From contig RGNC01000004.1 of NCBI GenBank assembly GCA_010029175.1, forward strand, positions 1-31,560: 31,560 nucleotides of DNA, in the 5' to 3' direction. The stretch is from Synechococcaceae bacterium WB8_1B_136 (GTDB lineage: Bacteria; Cyanobacteriota; Cyanobacteriia; PCC-6307; Cyanobiaceae). Both the position numbers and the translations under genes were made by a program. How positions within the stretch are numbered: the first letter of the stretch is position 1; each line of letters starts with the position of its first letter. The notes under the pieces were generated by a model that was given only the letters and a program-made list of their open reading frames with translations, did not search any database and had not been told where the DNA came from. Positions 21,898-29,071 of this stretch are shown in pieces.

Positions 21898-23527
21898 GCC
21901 GAACCGCCTGCCCACGAACCGCCAGGAGCTGCGGCGCCGGGTCGCCAGCCTGCTGGTGGTGCGGGGCAGCGGCCACTGGAGCGATGGCCAGCGCCGCTAT
22001 CCCCGCTGGGAGCTGCCCAACGGCGAGCTGCGCAGGCTGTTGCAGAGCGGTGTTGGTGGGGTGATCCTGCTGGGGGGCAGCGCCGCCGAGCTGCGGCTGC
22101 GCACCGAGGCCCTGCAGGGCTGGGCGCAGCAGCCGCTGCTGATCTGCGCCGATGTGGAGGAGGGCGTGGGCCAGCGCTTCGAGGGGGCCAGCTGGCTGGT
22201 GCCCCCCCTGGCCCTGGGGCGCCTCCATGGGCGTGATCCGCAGCGGGCCGTGGAGCTGGCGGAGCGCTACGGCCGCTGCAGCGGCCGCCAGGCACGGCTG
22301 CTGGGCCTGAACTGGGTGCTGGGCCCGGTGTGCGATGTGAACAACAACCCGGCCAATCCGGTGATCAACGTGCGCGCCTGGGGGGAAGATCCCGCCAGTG
22401 CCGGCGCCCTGGCGGCGGCCTTTGTGCGGGGCTGCCAGGCGGAAGGGGTGCTGGCCTGCGCCAAGCACTTCCCGGGCCATGGCGACACCAGCACGGATTC
22501 ACACCTGGAGCTGCCGCTGCTGCCCCACAGCCATGAGCGGCTGGAGGCGGTGGAGCTGCCCCCCTTCCGCGCCGCCATCGCCGCCGGTGTGGCCGCGGTG
22601 ATGACAGCCCACCTGCAGTTGCCGGCCCTGGATGCGGAGCATCCGGCCACCCTGTCGGCGGCGGTGCTCACCGATCTGCTGCGCCGGGATCTGGGCTTCG
22701 CTGGGCTGGTGGTCACCGACGCACTGGTGATGGAGGCGATCACGGGCCGATACGGGGCAGCGGAGGCGGCGGTGCTGGCCTTCGAAGCGGGCGCCGACCT
22801 GATCCTGATGCCGGCCGATGCCGATGCGGCCGTGGATGGCCTGGTGGCAGCGCTGGAGTGCGGTCGCATCGGCGCCGACCGCCTGGAGGCCAGCCTGGAG
22901 CGCAGGCGGCAGGCCCTGGCCCGCTGCAGTGCCGTGGGCGCGGCCGCCAGCCCGGCCCTCGAGGCCCTGGAGCAGCTGGTGTTACCCGAGGAGCAGCAGC
23001 TGGTCCGCGAGCTGCTGGAGCTCAGCCTGGCCATCCAGCCGGCAACGCCCGGCCTGCCAGCGGGGCCGGGCGTGAACCTGATCCGACTCGACAACCAGCT
23101 CAACTGTCCGCAGCTGCCGGCGATGGCCCCGGCCCTGCTGCGACCGGCGGCGCTGGGCTACGGCGCCTGCCTGCTCGATGGCCGCAGCCCCAGCCCCTGG
23201 AGCGGTGATGCCCAGGCGCCCCTCGACCTGGCGCGGCTGCCGGCCGGCCCGGTGCTGCTGCAGCTGCTGGTGCGGGGCAACCCCTTCCGCGGCAGCGCCG
23301 GCGGCGATGAGCCCTGGCCCGCCGCGGTGCGGCAGCTGCTGGCGGCAGGCCGCCTGGCGGGCCTGGCCGTCTACGGCAGCCCCTACCTATGGGAACAGCT
23401 GCGGCCCCTGATTCCCGCCGGGATTCCCGCCGGCTACAGCCCCGGCCAGATGCCCCAGGCCCAGGCCACCCTGCTGGAAGGCCTGGGCCTGGGGCCGGCC
23501 GCCCTCGAGGGTGGCTTCACCGACTGA
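21887..23527 (+). CDS. Glycoside hydrolase family 3, NagZ-like beta-N-acetylhexosaminidase
   Basis: A 546-residue protein. The N-terminal TIM barrel has the NagZ signature KHFPGHGDTSTDSH, with the His-Asp pair that acts in catalysis, and the nucleophile Asp in FAGLVVTDALVMEAI. NVRAWGEDPASAGALA is also conserved. NagZ cleaves GlcNAc from muropeptides in peptidoglycan recycling. The C-terminal ~170 residues are an additional domain not found in short NagZ and weakly conserved. No signal peptide is obvious, so it is probably cytoplasmic. The start is chosen at ATG 21887. ATG 21842 is an alternative and would lengthen the overlap with rbfA. It is followed 39 bp later by the glycosyltransferase. 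Confidence 0.9.
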   Translation: MATEPNRLPTNRQELRRRVASLLVVRGSGHWSDGQRRYPRWELPNGELRRLLQSGVGGVILLGGSAAELRLRTEALQGWAQQPLLICADVEEGVGQRFEGASWLVPPLALGRLHGRDPQRAVELAERYGRCSGRQARLLGLNWVLGPVCDVNNNPANPVINVRAWGEDPASAGALAAAFVRGCQAEGVLACAKHFPGHGDTSTDSHLELPLLPHSHERLEAVELPPFRAAIAAGVAAVMTAHLQLPALDAEHPATLSAAVLTDLLRRDLGFAGLVVTDALVMEAITGRYGAAEAAVLAFEAGADLILMPADADAAVDGLVAALECGRIGADRLEASLERRRQALARCSAVGAAASPALEALEQLVLPEEQQLVRELLELSLAIQPATPGLPAGPGVNLIRLDNQLNCPQLPAMAPALLRPAALGYGACLLDGRSPSPWSGDAQAPLDLARLPAGPVLLQLLVRGNPFRGSAGGDEPWPAAVRQLLAAGRLAGLAVYGSPYLWEQLRPLIPAGIPAGYSPGQMPQAQATLLEGLGLGPAALEGGFTD

Positions 23528-23566
23528 GCCCCTAGCCTCAGCCCGTCTGCCCACCAGGCCATCGCC

Positions 23567-24760
23567 ATGCTCAGCCTCTCGATGATCGTGCGCGACGAGG
23601 CCGAGCGGCTGGAGGCCTGCCTGGGGTCGGTGCAGGGCTTTGTGGATGAGATGGTGGTGGTGGACACGGGCTCCGTGGACGACACCGTGGCCATCGCCGA
23701 GCGCCTGGGGGCGCAGGTGCGGCAGTTGAGCTGGCCGGGCGACTTTGCCCCCGCCCGCAACCAGGCCCTGCAATGGGTGAGCGGCGACTGGGTGCTGGTG
23801 CTGGACGCCGACGAACAGTTGCGGCCCGAGGCCCAGGCACCGCTGCGGGCCCTGATGGCCCAGCCCGATGTGCTGCTGATCAACCTGCTGCGCCATGAAC
23901 GGGGGGCGGCACAGTCGCCCTACTCGAACGTGAGCCGGCTGTTTCGGCGCCATCCCGACATCCGCTGGAGCCGTGCGTATCACGCGATGGTGGACGACAG
24001 CGTGGCCGGCATCCTCGAGCGGGAGCCCCACTGGCGCATCGCCGACTGCCCCGAACCGGCCCTGATCCACGACGGCTACCGGCCGGAGCTGCTGGCCCGG
24101 GGCGACAAGGCCCAGCGGCTGCGCAGGGCCATGGAGGCGGAGCTGGAGGACCGCCCCAACGACGCCTACGCCTGCGCCAAGCTGGGCAGCCTCGAGGTGG
24201 CGGAAGGCAGGCTGGATCAGGGCATTGCCCTGCTGGAGCGCGGCCTGGCGCACTGCCCCGCCGGCGCCCAACCCGAGCGCTACGAGCTGCTGCTGCACCT
24301 GGCCATTGCCCGGAGCGAGCAAAATCCCGCCGCCGCGGCCGACCTCTACCGCCAGGCCCTGGCCCTGCCGCTGGCGCCGCGCCTCTCCCTGGCCGCCCGG
24401 CTCAACCTGGCCGCCCTGCTGCTGCAGCAAGGACAGCTAGCGGAAGCCGAGGAGCTCTGCCGCCAGGCCACCGCCCTGGCCCCCGAAATCGGGCTGGGCT
24501 GGTACAACCTCGGCCTGATCCGCCGGCGCCAGGGTGCCATCGGCGGCGCTCTGGAGGCCTACCGCGAAGCCCTCCGCCTCAGCCCCGACCACCCGGAAAC
24601 CCACCAGAACCTCGCCGTGGCGCTGCTGTTGGGGGGCGATATCGCAGGAGCCCGCCACAGCTTCCGCCAGGCCATCGCCCTGCTGCAGCGGCAAGACCGC
24701 ACTGCAGAGGCGGCGCAGCTGCAGCAGCAGGCGGGCGCAGTGGTGAAGCTGGAGGCCTGA
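23567..24760 (+). CDS. Family 2 glycosyltransferase with C-terminal TPR repeats
   Basis: A 397-residue protein. The N-terminal half is a GT-A fold (LSLSMIVRDEAERLEACL, MVVVDTGSVDDTVAIAE, and the metal-binding DXD as D80-A-D82 in VLDADEQL), of the SunS/WaaE-like group that includes lipopolysaccharide-core and peptide glycosyltransferases. From about residue 195 there are several TPR repeats (PNDAYACAKLGSLEVAEGRL, NLAALLLQQGQLAEAEEL, GWYNLGLIRRRQGAIGGALE). The TPR part probably recruits a protein partner or substrate. The acceptor is unknown. The gene is in the middle of the rbfA-to-hemD run. The stop is 5 bp before the hemD ATG. Confidence 0.9.
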   Translation: MLSLSMIVRDEAERLEACLGSVQGFVDEMVVVDTGSVDDTVAIAERLGAQVRQLSWPGDFAPARNQALQWVSGDWVLVLDADEQLRPEAQAPLRALMAQPDVLLINLLRHERGAAQSPYSNVSRLFRRHPDIRWSRAYHAMVDDSVAGILEREPHWRIADCPEPALIHDGYRPELLARGDKAQRLRRAMEAELEDRPNDAYACAKLGSLEVAEGRLDQGIALLERGLAHCPAGAQPERYELLLHLAIARSEQNPAAAADLYRQALALPLAPRLSLAARLNLAALLLQQGQLAEAEELCRQATALAPEIGLGWYNLGLIRRRQGAIGGALEAYREALRLSPDHPETHQNLAVALLLGGDIAGARHSFRQAIALLQRQDRTAEAAQLQQQAGAVVKLEA

Positions 24761-24765
24761 GGTTG

Positions 24766-25647
24766 ATGCCAGCCCCTGCCGCCACCGCTCCGCTCCAGGG
24801 GCACACCATCGCCGTGACCCGCGCCGAGCAGCAACTGGGCGAGGCGAGGCGCCTGTTCGAGCAGGCCGGTGCCGCGGTGCTGGATCTTCCCGCCCTGGTG
24901 ATCGGTCCACCGGACACCTGGGGCCCGCTGGACGATGCCCTGGCCGAGCTCGATGCGTTCCACTGGCTGGTGTTCTCCAGCAGCAACGGCGTGGAGGCGG
25001 TGGAGCAGCGGCTGCGGCAGCTGGGCGGTGGACTGGCCAGCCGGCCCCGTTCCCTCAAGATCGCCGCGGTGGGGCGCAAGACAGCGGCAGTGCTGGAAAA
25101 CTTTGGCGCCCCGGCCGACTTCGTGCCACCGGCCTTTGTGGCCGACAGCCTGATCGAGCACTTCCCGGTGTCGGGCTGGGGCCAGAGGCTGCTGCTGCCA
25201 CGGGTGCAGAGCGGTGGCCGCACCCTGCTGGCGGAGGCCTTCGCTGAAGCCGGGGCCCGCGTGGTGGAGGTGCCGGCCTACGAATCGCGCTGCCCAGCCG
25301 CCCTGCCGGAACGCACCGCGGCGGCCCTGGAGGCCGGGAGCGTCAGCGCCATCACCTTCAGCAGCGGCAAGACGGTGCGCCACAGCGGCCAGCTGCTGGA
25401 GGGGCACTTCGGCGCCCACTGGCGCCAGCGGCTGGAGACGGTGGCCCTGGTGTCGATCGGCCCGCAGACCAGCCTGGCCTGCCGTGAACTGCTGGGCCGC
25501 GTGGATGCCGAGGCGAACCCGCACGATCTGGAGGGCCTGGTGGCCGCCTGCGGCCACGCCCTCAAGGGGTCTGATCCAACCTCAGCAGCCGTTGCTGACG
25601 CCCCTGCCGGAGAATCAGCCGCCCCTGAACCGGATCAATCGCGCTGA
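24766..25647 (+). CDS. hemD: Uroporphyrinogen-III synthase
   Basis: HemD closes and inverts ring D of hydroxymethylbilane to give uroporphyrinogen III, the branch point to heme, chlorophyll, siroheme and cobalamin. The 293-residue protein has GHTIAVTRAEQQLGEARRLFEQAGA at the start, the conserved DAFHWLVFSSSNGVEAV, KIAAVGRKTAAVL, and the second-domain ITFSSGKTV with ALVSIGPQTSLACREL, typical of bacterial HemD. The ATG at 24766 has GGAGGC about 10 bp upstream and starts 5 bp after the glycosyltransferase stop. A Pro/Ala-rich C-terminal extension of about 27 residues lies in the 86-bp overlap with the convergent lipoprotein gene. Confidence 0.92.
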   Translation: MPAPAATAPLQGHTIAVTRAEQQLGEARRLFEQAGAAVLDLPALVIGPPDTWGPLDDALAELDAFHWLVFSSSNGVEAVEQRLRQLGGGLASRPRSLKIAAVGRKTAAVLENFGAPADFVPPAFVADSLIEHFPVSGWGQRLLLPRVQSGGRTLLAEAFAEAGARVVEVPAYESRCPAALPERTAAALEAGSVSAITFSSGKTVRHSGQLLEGHFGAHWRQRLETVALVSIGPQTSLACRELLGRVDAEANPHDLEGLVAACGHALKGSDPTSAAVADAPAGESAAPEPDQSR

Positions 25648-26086
25648 CGCTCCAGCCCGCCGGCAGGAGAGCAGCAGTGCCTGAACCCCGGCAGGCTCCC
25701 CGGGGCCCCACACACAGGGGCCCGCTCTGGCCGCCAACCTCCACCAGGGCCTGCACCTGGCCGCCGCTGCCGATCACACCGCTGAAGCGAAAACCCTCCG
25801 GCAGGGGCGCCACTGGCGCGACAGCAGGATCCCCGGCCGCCGCGCCCGATGCTGCCAGCGGGGCGAAGGGATCGGGGCGGCCCACCGCGATCGAACCCAC
25901 CACCTGCTGGGGAGTGGCGAGGGCGGTGAAGCCGGCGGCGGGCACTGGCTGCGTGGGTGATCCCGATGGCGCTGTTCGCGCTGGGCGTGATGGGGGCGGC
26001 AAGCTGGTGGCGGTGTCGGCATCCGGGCTGAAGCAGCCACCCAGCAGCGCCAGCAGCGGGAGCACCAGCACGCCGGGGTGCTTCAC
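25562..26086 (-). CDS. Putative lipoprotein with PilP-like region
   Basis: A 174-residue protein beginning at GTG 26086. The N-terminus KHPGVLVLPLLALLGG is followed by Cys (C18), forming a lipobox-like LGGC. A Pro-rich stretch is followed by VGRPDPFAPL and then a beta-rich domain: GFRFSGVIGSGGQVQALVEVGG, PLCVGPRG, GWSVSAIDPVQGRLIL. RPDPF with a short beta domain is common in type IV pilus PilP and type II secretion proteins, but the match is by pattern, not certain. The GTG overlaps the SRPBCC stop (GTGA). The last 86 bp overlap hemD on the other strand, which is unusually long. Confidence 0.65.
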   Translation of the reverse strand: MKHPGVLVLPLLALLGGCFSPDADTATSLPPPSRPARTAPSGSPTQPVPAAGFTALATPQQVVGSIAVGRPDPFAPLAASGAAAGDPAVAPVAPLPEGFRFSGVIGSGGQVQALVEVGGQSGPLCVGPRGACRGSGTAALLPAGWSVSAIDPVQGRLILRQGRQQRLLRLDQTP

Positions 26087-26541
26087 CCTGCCGACTCCTG
26101 GCCGTAGCCGCTCTGCACGAGATCGCGGAAGCGATCCAGATTGGCCTGCAGTTCCCGGTTCACCATGCCCCCCAGAATGCTGGGTTCCATCAGTGGCGCC
26201 AACACGCCGGGCAGCTCGTAGCTCACGGTGAGCTTCACGGCGGTGAGATCGGCGCCCTGGGGGTAGAAGCGCACAGCTCCCTTGGTGGGCAGCCCCCCCA
26301 CCGATTCCCAGTGCAGCTGCTGGGCCTCCACCCGCTGGGTGATGCGGGCCTTCCAGTGGAAGCGAAAGCCCTGGGCCGCCAGGGTCCAATCGGTGAGATC
26401 GGGGTTGTTGGGTTCGGTGGTCACCGACTCGATCCACTGCATCCAGCGGGGCATGGCCTCGAGATCGCTCCAAACCGCCCACACCCGCTGCACGGGAGCT
26501 GCGATCTCGGTGGTGACGCTGTGCTCGAGCCAACGGCCCAT
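26083..26541 (-). CDS. SRPBCC-family (START/Coq10-like) protein
   Basis: A 152-residue soluble protein with the helix-grip fold pattern of SRPBCC/polyketide cyclase-like proteins. The N-terminal SVTTEIAAPVQRVWAVWSDLEAMPRWMQWI is characteristic, followed by beta strands (FHWKARITQRV, AVKLTVSYELPGVLAPLMEP) and a final helix. It would bind a hydrophobic ligand, plausibly a carotenoid precursor or quinone given its place directly after zds. It starts 8 bp after the zds stop with GGAG 5 bp upstream of the ATG, so it is in the same operon. The zds-SRPBCC pairing is, as I recall, common in cyanobacteria. The exact function is unknown. Confidence 0.85.
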   Translation of the reverse strand: MGRWLEHSVTTEIAAPVQRVWAVWSDLEAMPRWMQWIESVTTEPNNPDLTDWTLAAQGFRFHWKARITQRVEAQQLHWESVGGLPTKGAVRFYPQGADLTAVKLTVSYELPGVLAPLMEPSILGGMVNRELQANLDRFRDLVQSGYGQESAG

Positions 26542-26549
26542 ACGATCTC

Positions 26550-28043
26550 CTAAGCGACGGAACTGTTGGTGGCGAGCTCGGCCTGGCGCCCCAGGATCGC
26601 CGCGGCGGCCAGACGCCCACTCATGGTGGCGCCTTCCATCGAATCGATGTAGTCCTGCTTGGTGTAACTACCGGCCAGGAAGAAGTTGGACACCGGCGTG
26701 CGCTGGTCGGGCCGGTAGGGCTCCATGCCAGGGGCTTCGCGGTAGAGCGACTGGGCCAGCTTCACCACGTTGCTCCACACCAGCTGCAGGCCTTTGGCGG
26801 AGGGAAACAGGGCCCGCACCTGTTCATCGGTGTGGGCCACGATCTCTTCGGTTTTCTTGGGGATCCAGGGGTCACCGGGGGTGAGCACGCACTGCAGCAG
26901 CGAGCCCAGTCCCTCCTTGCGGTAGTCGACGGGGCTGGCCAGGGCCAGATCGGCGAAGCAGCTGAAGTCGGCGTCGGCGGTGTAGAGGAGGTTGTCGAGG
27001 CCGGCGGGGCGGGCCAGATCACGGCGGGCGGCCTCGTTGAGGGGCGCGTCGCCCAGCTCCGTGACCCAGCCGTCGTAGCGCAGCTGCACGGTGGCCACCG
27101 GCACGGCTTCCAGCTTGTAGAGGTTGTCGAACAGGGGCCAGCGGCGCCAGGCCGCGGGGATCATGCGCTGGATCCCGGGCACATCACAGGCGGCCAGGTA
27201 GGCATCGGCCTGCACCGTGATCTCGCCGTCGGGGGTGCCGAGGGTGAGACCGCTCACCTGGGTGGCGGGCTGGCCATCAGCTGCGGCGGCGACCTCTTCA
27301 AACTGCACCTCGGTGACGCGGTGGCGCAGGTGCAGCCGGCCGCCGCGTTGGGTGATGTAGTCGAGGATCGGGCCGGTGAGCCAGCGGTGGGGTGAGCCCT
27401 TGAGCAGGTTGAGCTTGGAGGCCTCGGTTTTGGCCGCGAACATCATGAAGATGGTGAGCATGCAGCGGGCCGAGATCGCCTCGCAGTCGATGAAGCCCAG
27501 GGCGTAGGCAATCGGGTTCCACATGCGCTTGATGCTCTGCTCACTGCCGCCGTGGCCCACGAACCACTGCTGGAAGCTCACCGCATCCAGGGCACGGATC
27601 GTGCGCATCGCGCCCTCGTAATCCACCAGGCCGCGCACGATCGGGCTGGTGCCCAGGGCCAGGGCGTTGCGCAGCTTGTCGACCCAATCGAGCTGGGGGG
27701 TGGTGAAGAAGGCCTTGAGCCCGTTGAAGGGAGCGCCGAGGGCAAAGCGGAAATCCAGCTCGCGCAGGTCGCCGCCGCTGTTCACGAACAGGTGGGTGTG
27801 GTCTTTGGGGAGCAGGTTGTCGATCGCCCCCACCTTGCGCAGCAGGGCGAAGAGGTTGGCGTAGTTGAAGAAGAACACATGCAGCCCCATCTCAATGTGA
27901 TTGCCGCCCTCATCCACCCAGCTGCCCACCTTGCCGCCCATGAACGGCCGGGCCTCATAGAGATCCACCTGGTGGCCGGCATCCACCAGATCCACCGCCG
28001 CAGCCAACCCGGCCAATCCCGCACCCACGATGGCGACGCGCAC
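26550..28043 (-). CDS. zds: Zeta-carotene desaturase (CrtQ/ZDS)
   Basis: ZDS dehydrogenates zeta-carotene to lycopene (prolycopene) in the plant-type carotenoid pathway. This 497-residue FAD protein starts at the GTG at 28043 with RVAIVGAGLAGLAAAVDLVDAGHQVDLYEAR, the dinucleotide-binding fold, followed by FMGGKVGSW, HIEMGLHVFF, and the C-terminal FAD contact FFLAGSYTKQDYIDSMEGATMSGRLAA. The length fits ZDS. GGAG lies about 7 bp upstream of the GTG. A longer frame to 28181 adds unconserved residues and runs into the divergent Fe-S gene. HVFFFNYANLF distinguishes it from phytoene desaturase (crtP). It heads an operon with the SRPBCC and lipoprotein genes. Confidence 0.95.
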   Translation of the reverse strand: MRVAIVGAGLAGLAAAVDLVDAGHQVDLYEARPFMGGKVGSWVDEGGNHIEMGLHVFFFNYANLFALLRKVGAIDNLLPKDHTHLFVNSGGDLRELDFRFALGAPFNGLKAFFTTPQLDWVDKLRNALALGTSPIVRGLVDYEGAMRTIRALDAVSFQQWFVGHGGSEQSIKRMWNPIAYALGFIDCEAISARCMLTIFMMFAAKTEASKLNLLKGSPHRWLTGPILDYITQRGGRLHLRHRVTEVQFEEVAAAADGQPATQVSGLTLGTPDGEITVQADAYLAACDVPGIQRMIPAAWRRWPLFDNLYKLEAVPVATVQLRYDGWVTELGDAPLNEAARRDLARPAGLDNLLYTADADFSCFADLALASPVDYRKEGLGSLLQCVLTPGDPWIPKKTEEIVAHTDEQVRALFPSAKGLQLVWSNVVKLAQSLYREAPGMEPYRPDQRTPVSNFFLAGSYTKQDYIDSMEGATMSGRLAAAAILGRQAELATNSSVA

Positions 28044-28073
28044 CCTGCTGCTCCAGCTGTTTGGCCACGACTC

Positions 28074-28115
28074 TATGGAGAGGAGCTGCAAGGCAGCGGC
28101 CGGGCGCGCTCCATA
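28074..28115. promoter_or_regulatory. 7-bp inverted repeat in the divergent zds/A-type carrier region
   Basis: TATGGAG (28074-28080) and CTCCATA (28109-28115) are complementary and separated by 28 bp, in the 101-bp region between the two divergent start codons. They could be half-sites of a shared regulator or part of opposing -10 regions, since TATGGA/CCATAC are weakly TATAAT-like. The evidence is weak because 7-bp repeats occur by chance. Confidence 0.2.
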
Positions 28116-28144
28116 CAGTGGAGGGCAGCAGGCGTTCAGCCCCG

Positions 28145-28564
28145 ATGACCACCGAGACCGCCGCCCCCCAGGAGTCGCCACAGGCGCCCCCCCAGGCCAC
28201 CCACACCGGCCGGGATGGGAAGGGCATCCTGATCACCGCATCGGCCATGAAGCAGCTGGCGGCGTTGCTGCCGCAGCAGGGCGCCGGCAAGGTGCTGCGG
28301 GTGGGGGTGCGCTCGGGCGGCTGCAGCGGCATGAGCTACACGATGGATTTCATCGATGCCGCCGAGATCCGCCCCGACGACGAGCAGTACGTGTATGAGC
28401 CGGAGGGTGCCCAGGCCTTCACGGTGGTGAGCGACCCCAAGAGCCTCCTTTACATCTACGGGATGCAACTGGATTTCTCCAGTGCCCTGATCGGCGGCGG
28501 CTTCAACTTCACCAACCCCAACGCCACCCAGACCTGCGGCTGCGGCAGTTCCTTCGCGGTGTAG
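28145..28564 (+). CDS. A-type Fe-S carrier (IscA/SufA/HesB family)
   Basis: A 139-residue protein. A disordered N-terminal ~25 residues rich in Pro/Ala precede the A-type domain: GILITASAMKQLAALL, RVGVRSGGCSGMSYTMDF with C60, and the C-terminal C131-G-C133 in TCGCGSSF. These three cysteines are the cluster ligands. DPKSLLYIYGMQLDFS and GGGFNFTNPNA complete the family pattern. A-type carriers deliver Fe-S clusters to apo-proteins, such as the radical SAM enzymes and photosystem I. The ATG at 28145 is chosen because upstream residues are non-conserved. It is divergent from zds. Confidence 0.93.
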   Translation: MTTETAAPQESPQAPPQATHTGRDGKGILITASAMKQLAALLPQQGAGKVLRVGVRSGGCSGMSYTMDFIDAAEIRPDDEQYVYEPEGAQAFTVVSDPKSLLYIYGMQLDFSSALIGGGFNFTNPNATQTCGCGSSFAV

Positions 28565-28575
28565 GGCCGCGATGG

Positions 28576-28589
28576 GCCACCCGGGTGGC
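28576..28589. repeat. Perfect 14-bp palindrome after the A-type carrier gene
   Basis: GCCACCCGGGTGGC at 28576-28589 is a perfect palindrome, 11 bp after the Fe-S carrier stop and upstream of the TPR gene. It can form a hairpin with a minimal loop or be bound by a dimeric protein. There is no T-run, so it is not a conventional terminator. Confidence 0.4.
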
Positions 28590-28624
28590 AATCTGAGGGC
28601 ATCAGACTCGGCCCACCCCGCGCC

Positions 28625-29071
28625 ATGACCGCCCCAGAAGCCACCGCGACCGCCGAGAGCAGCGGCGAATCGCTGTTTGAGCAGGCGATCAGCCGCTACC
28701 AGCAGGGCGCCCCGATCGAGGAGGTGATCGCCGATTTCATCGCCATTACCCAGCAGGAACCACGGCTGTCGGCGGGGTGGACCTGCCTGGCCTGGCTGCA
28801 GCTGCTGGACAACCAGCCCCAGGCCGCCCTGCGCTCGGCACGCACGGCCGTGAAGCTCAACCCCCAGGACCCCCAGGCCCGCATCAACCTCAGTCTGGCG
28901 ATGCTGGAAACCAACGCCAAGGGCGTCCGCGAGCACATCGAACTGGTGCAGCGGCTGCGGTTGATGGCCCCCGAACTGGCCGCGGAACTCGACGACTCCC
29001 TAGCCGATGGGCTGGCGCGCCGGCCCGACTGGCAGGCCCTGCAGAAGGTGAAGGCTTGGCTGCAGGGTTGA
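28625..29071 (+). CDS. TPR-repeat protein
   Basis: A 148-residue soluble protein with two to three tetratricopeptide repeats (SAGWTCLAWLQLLDNQPQAALR, NPQDPQARINLSLAML), preceded by an acidic N-terminus and followed by a helical C-terminal part (LRLMAPELAAELDDSLADGL, LQKVKAWLQG). TPR modules mediate protein-protein contacts, and no catalytic domain is present. It resembles a short conserved cyanobacterial TPR protein. Its stop overlaps the LpxB-related start (TTGA), so the two are coupled. Confidence 0.82.
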   Translation: MTAPEATATAESSGESLFEQAISRYQQGAPIEEVIADFIAITQQEPRLSAGWTCLAWLQLLDNQPQAALRSARTAVKLNPQDPQARINLSLAMLETNAKGVREHIELVQRLRLMAPELAAELDDSLADGLARRPDWQALQKVKAWLQG

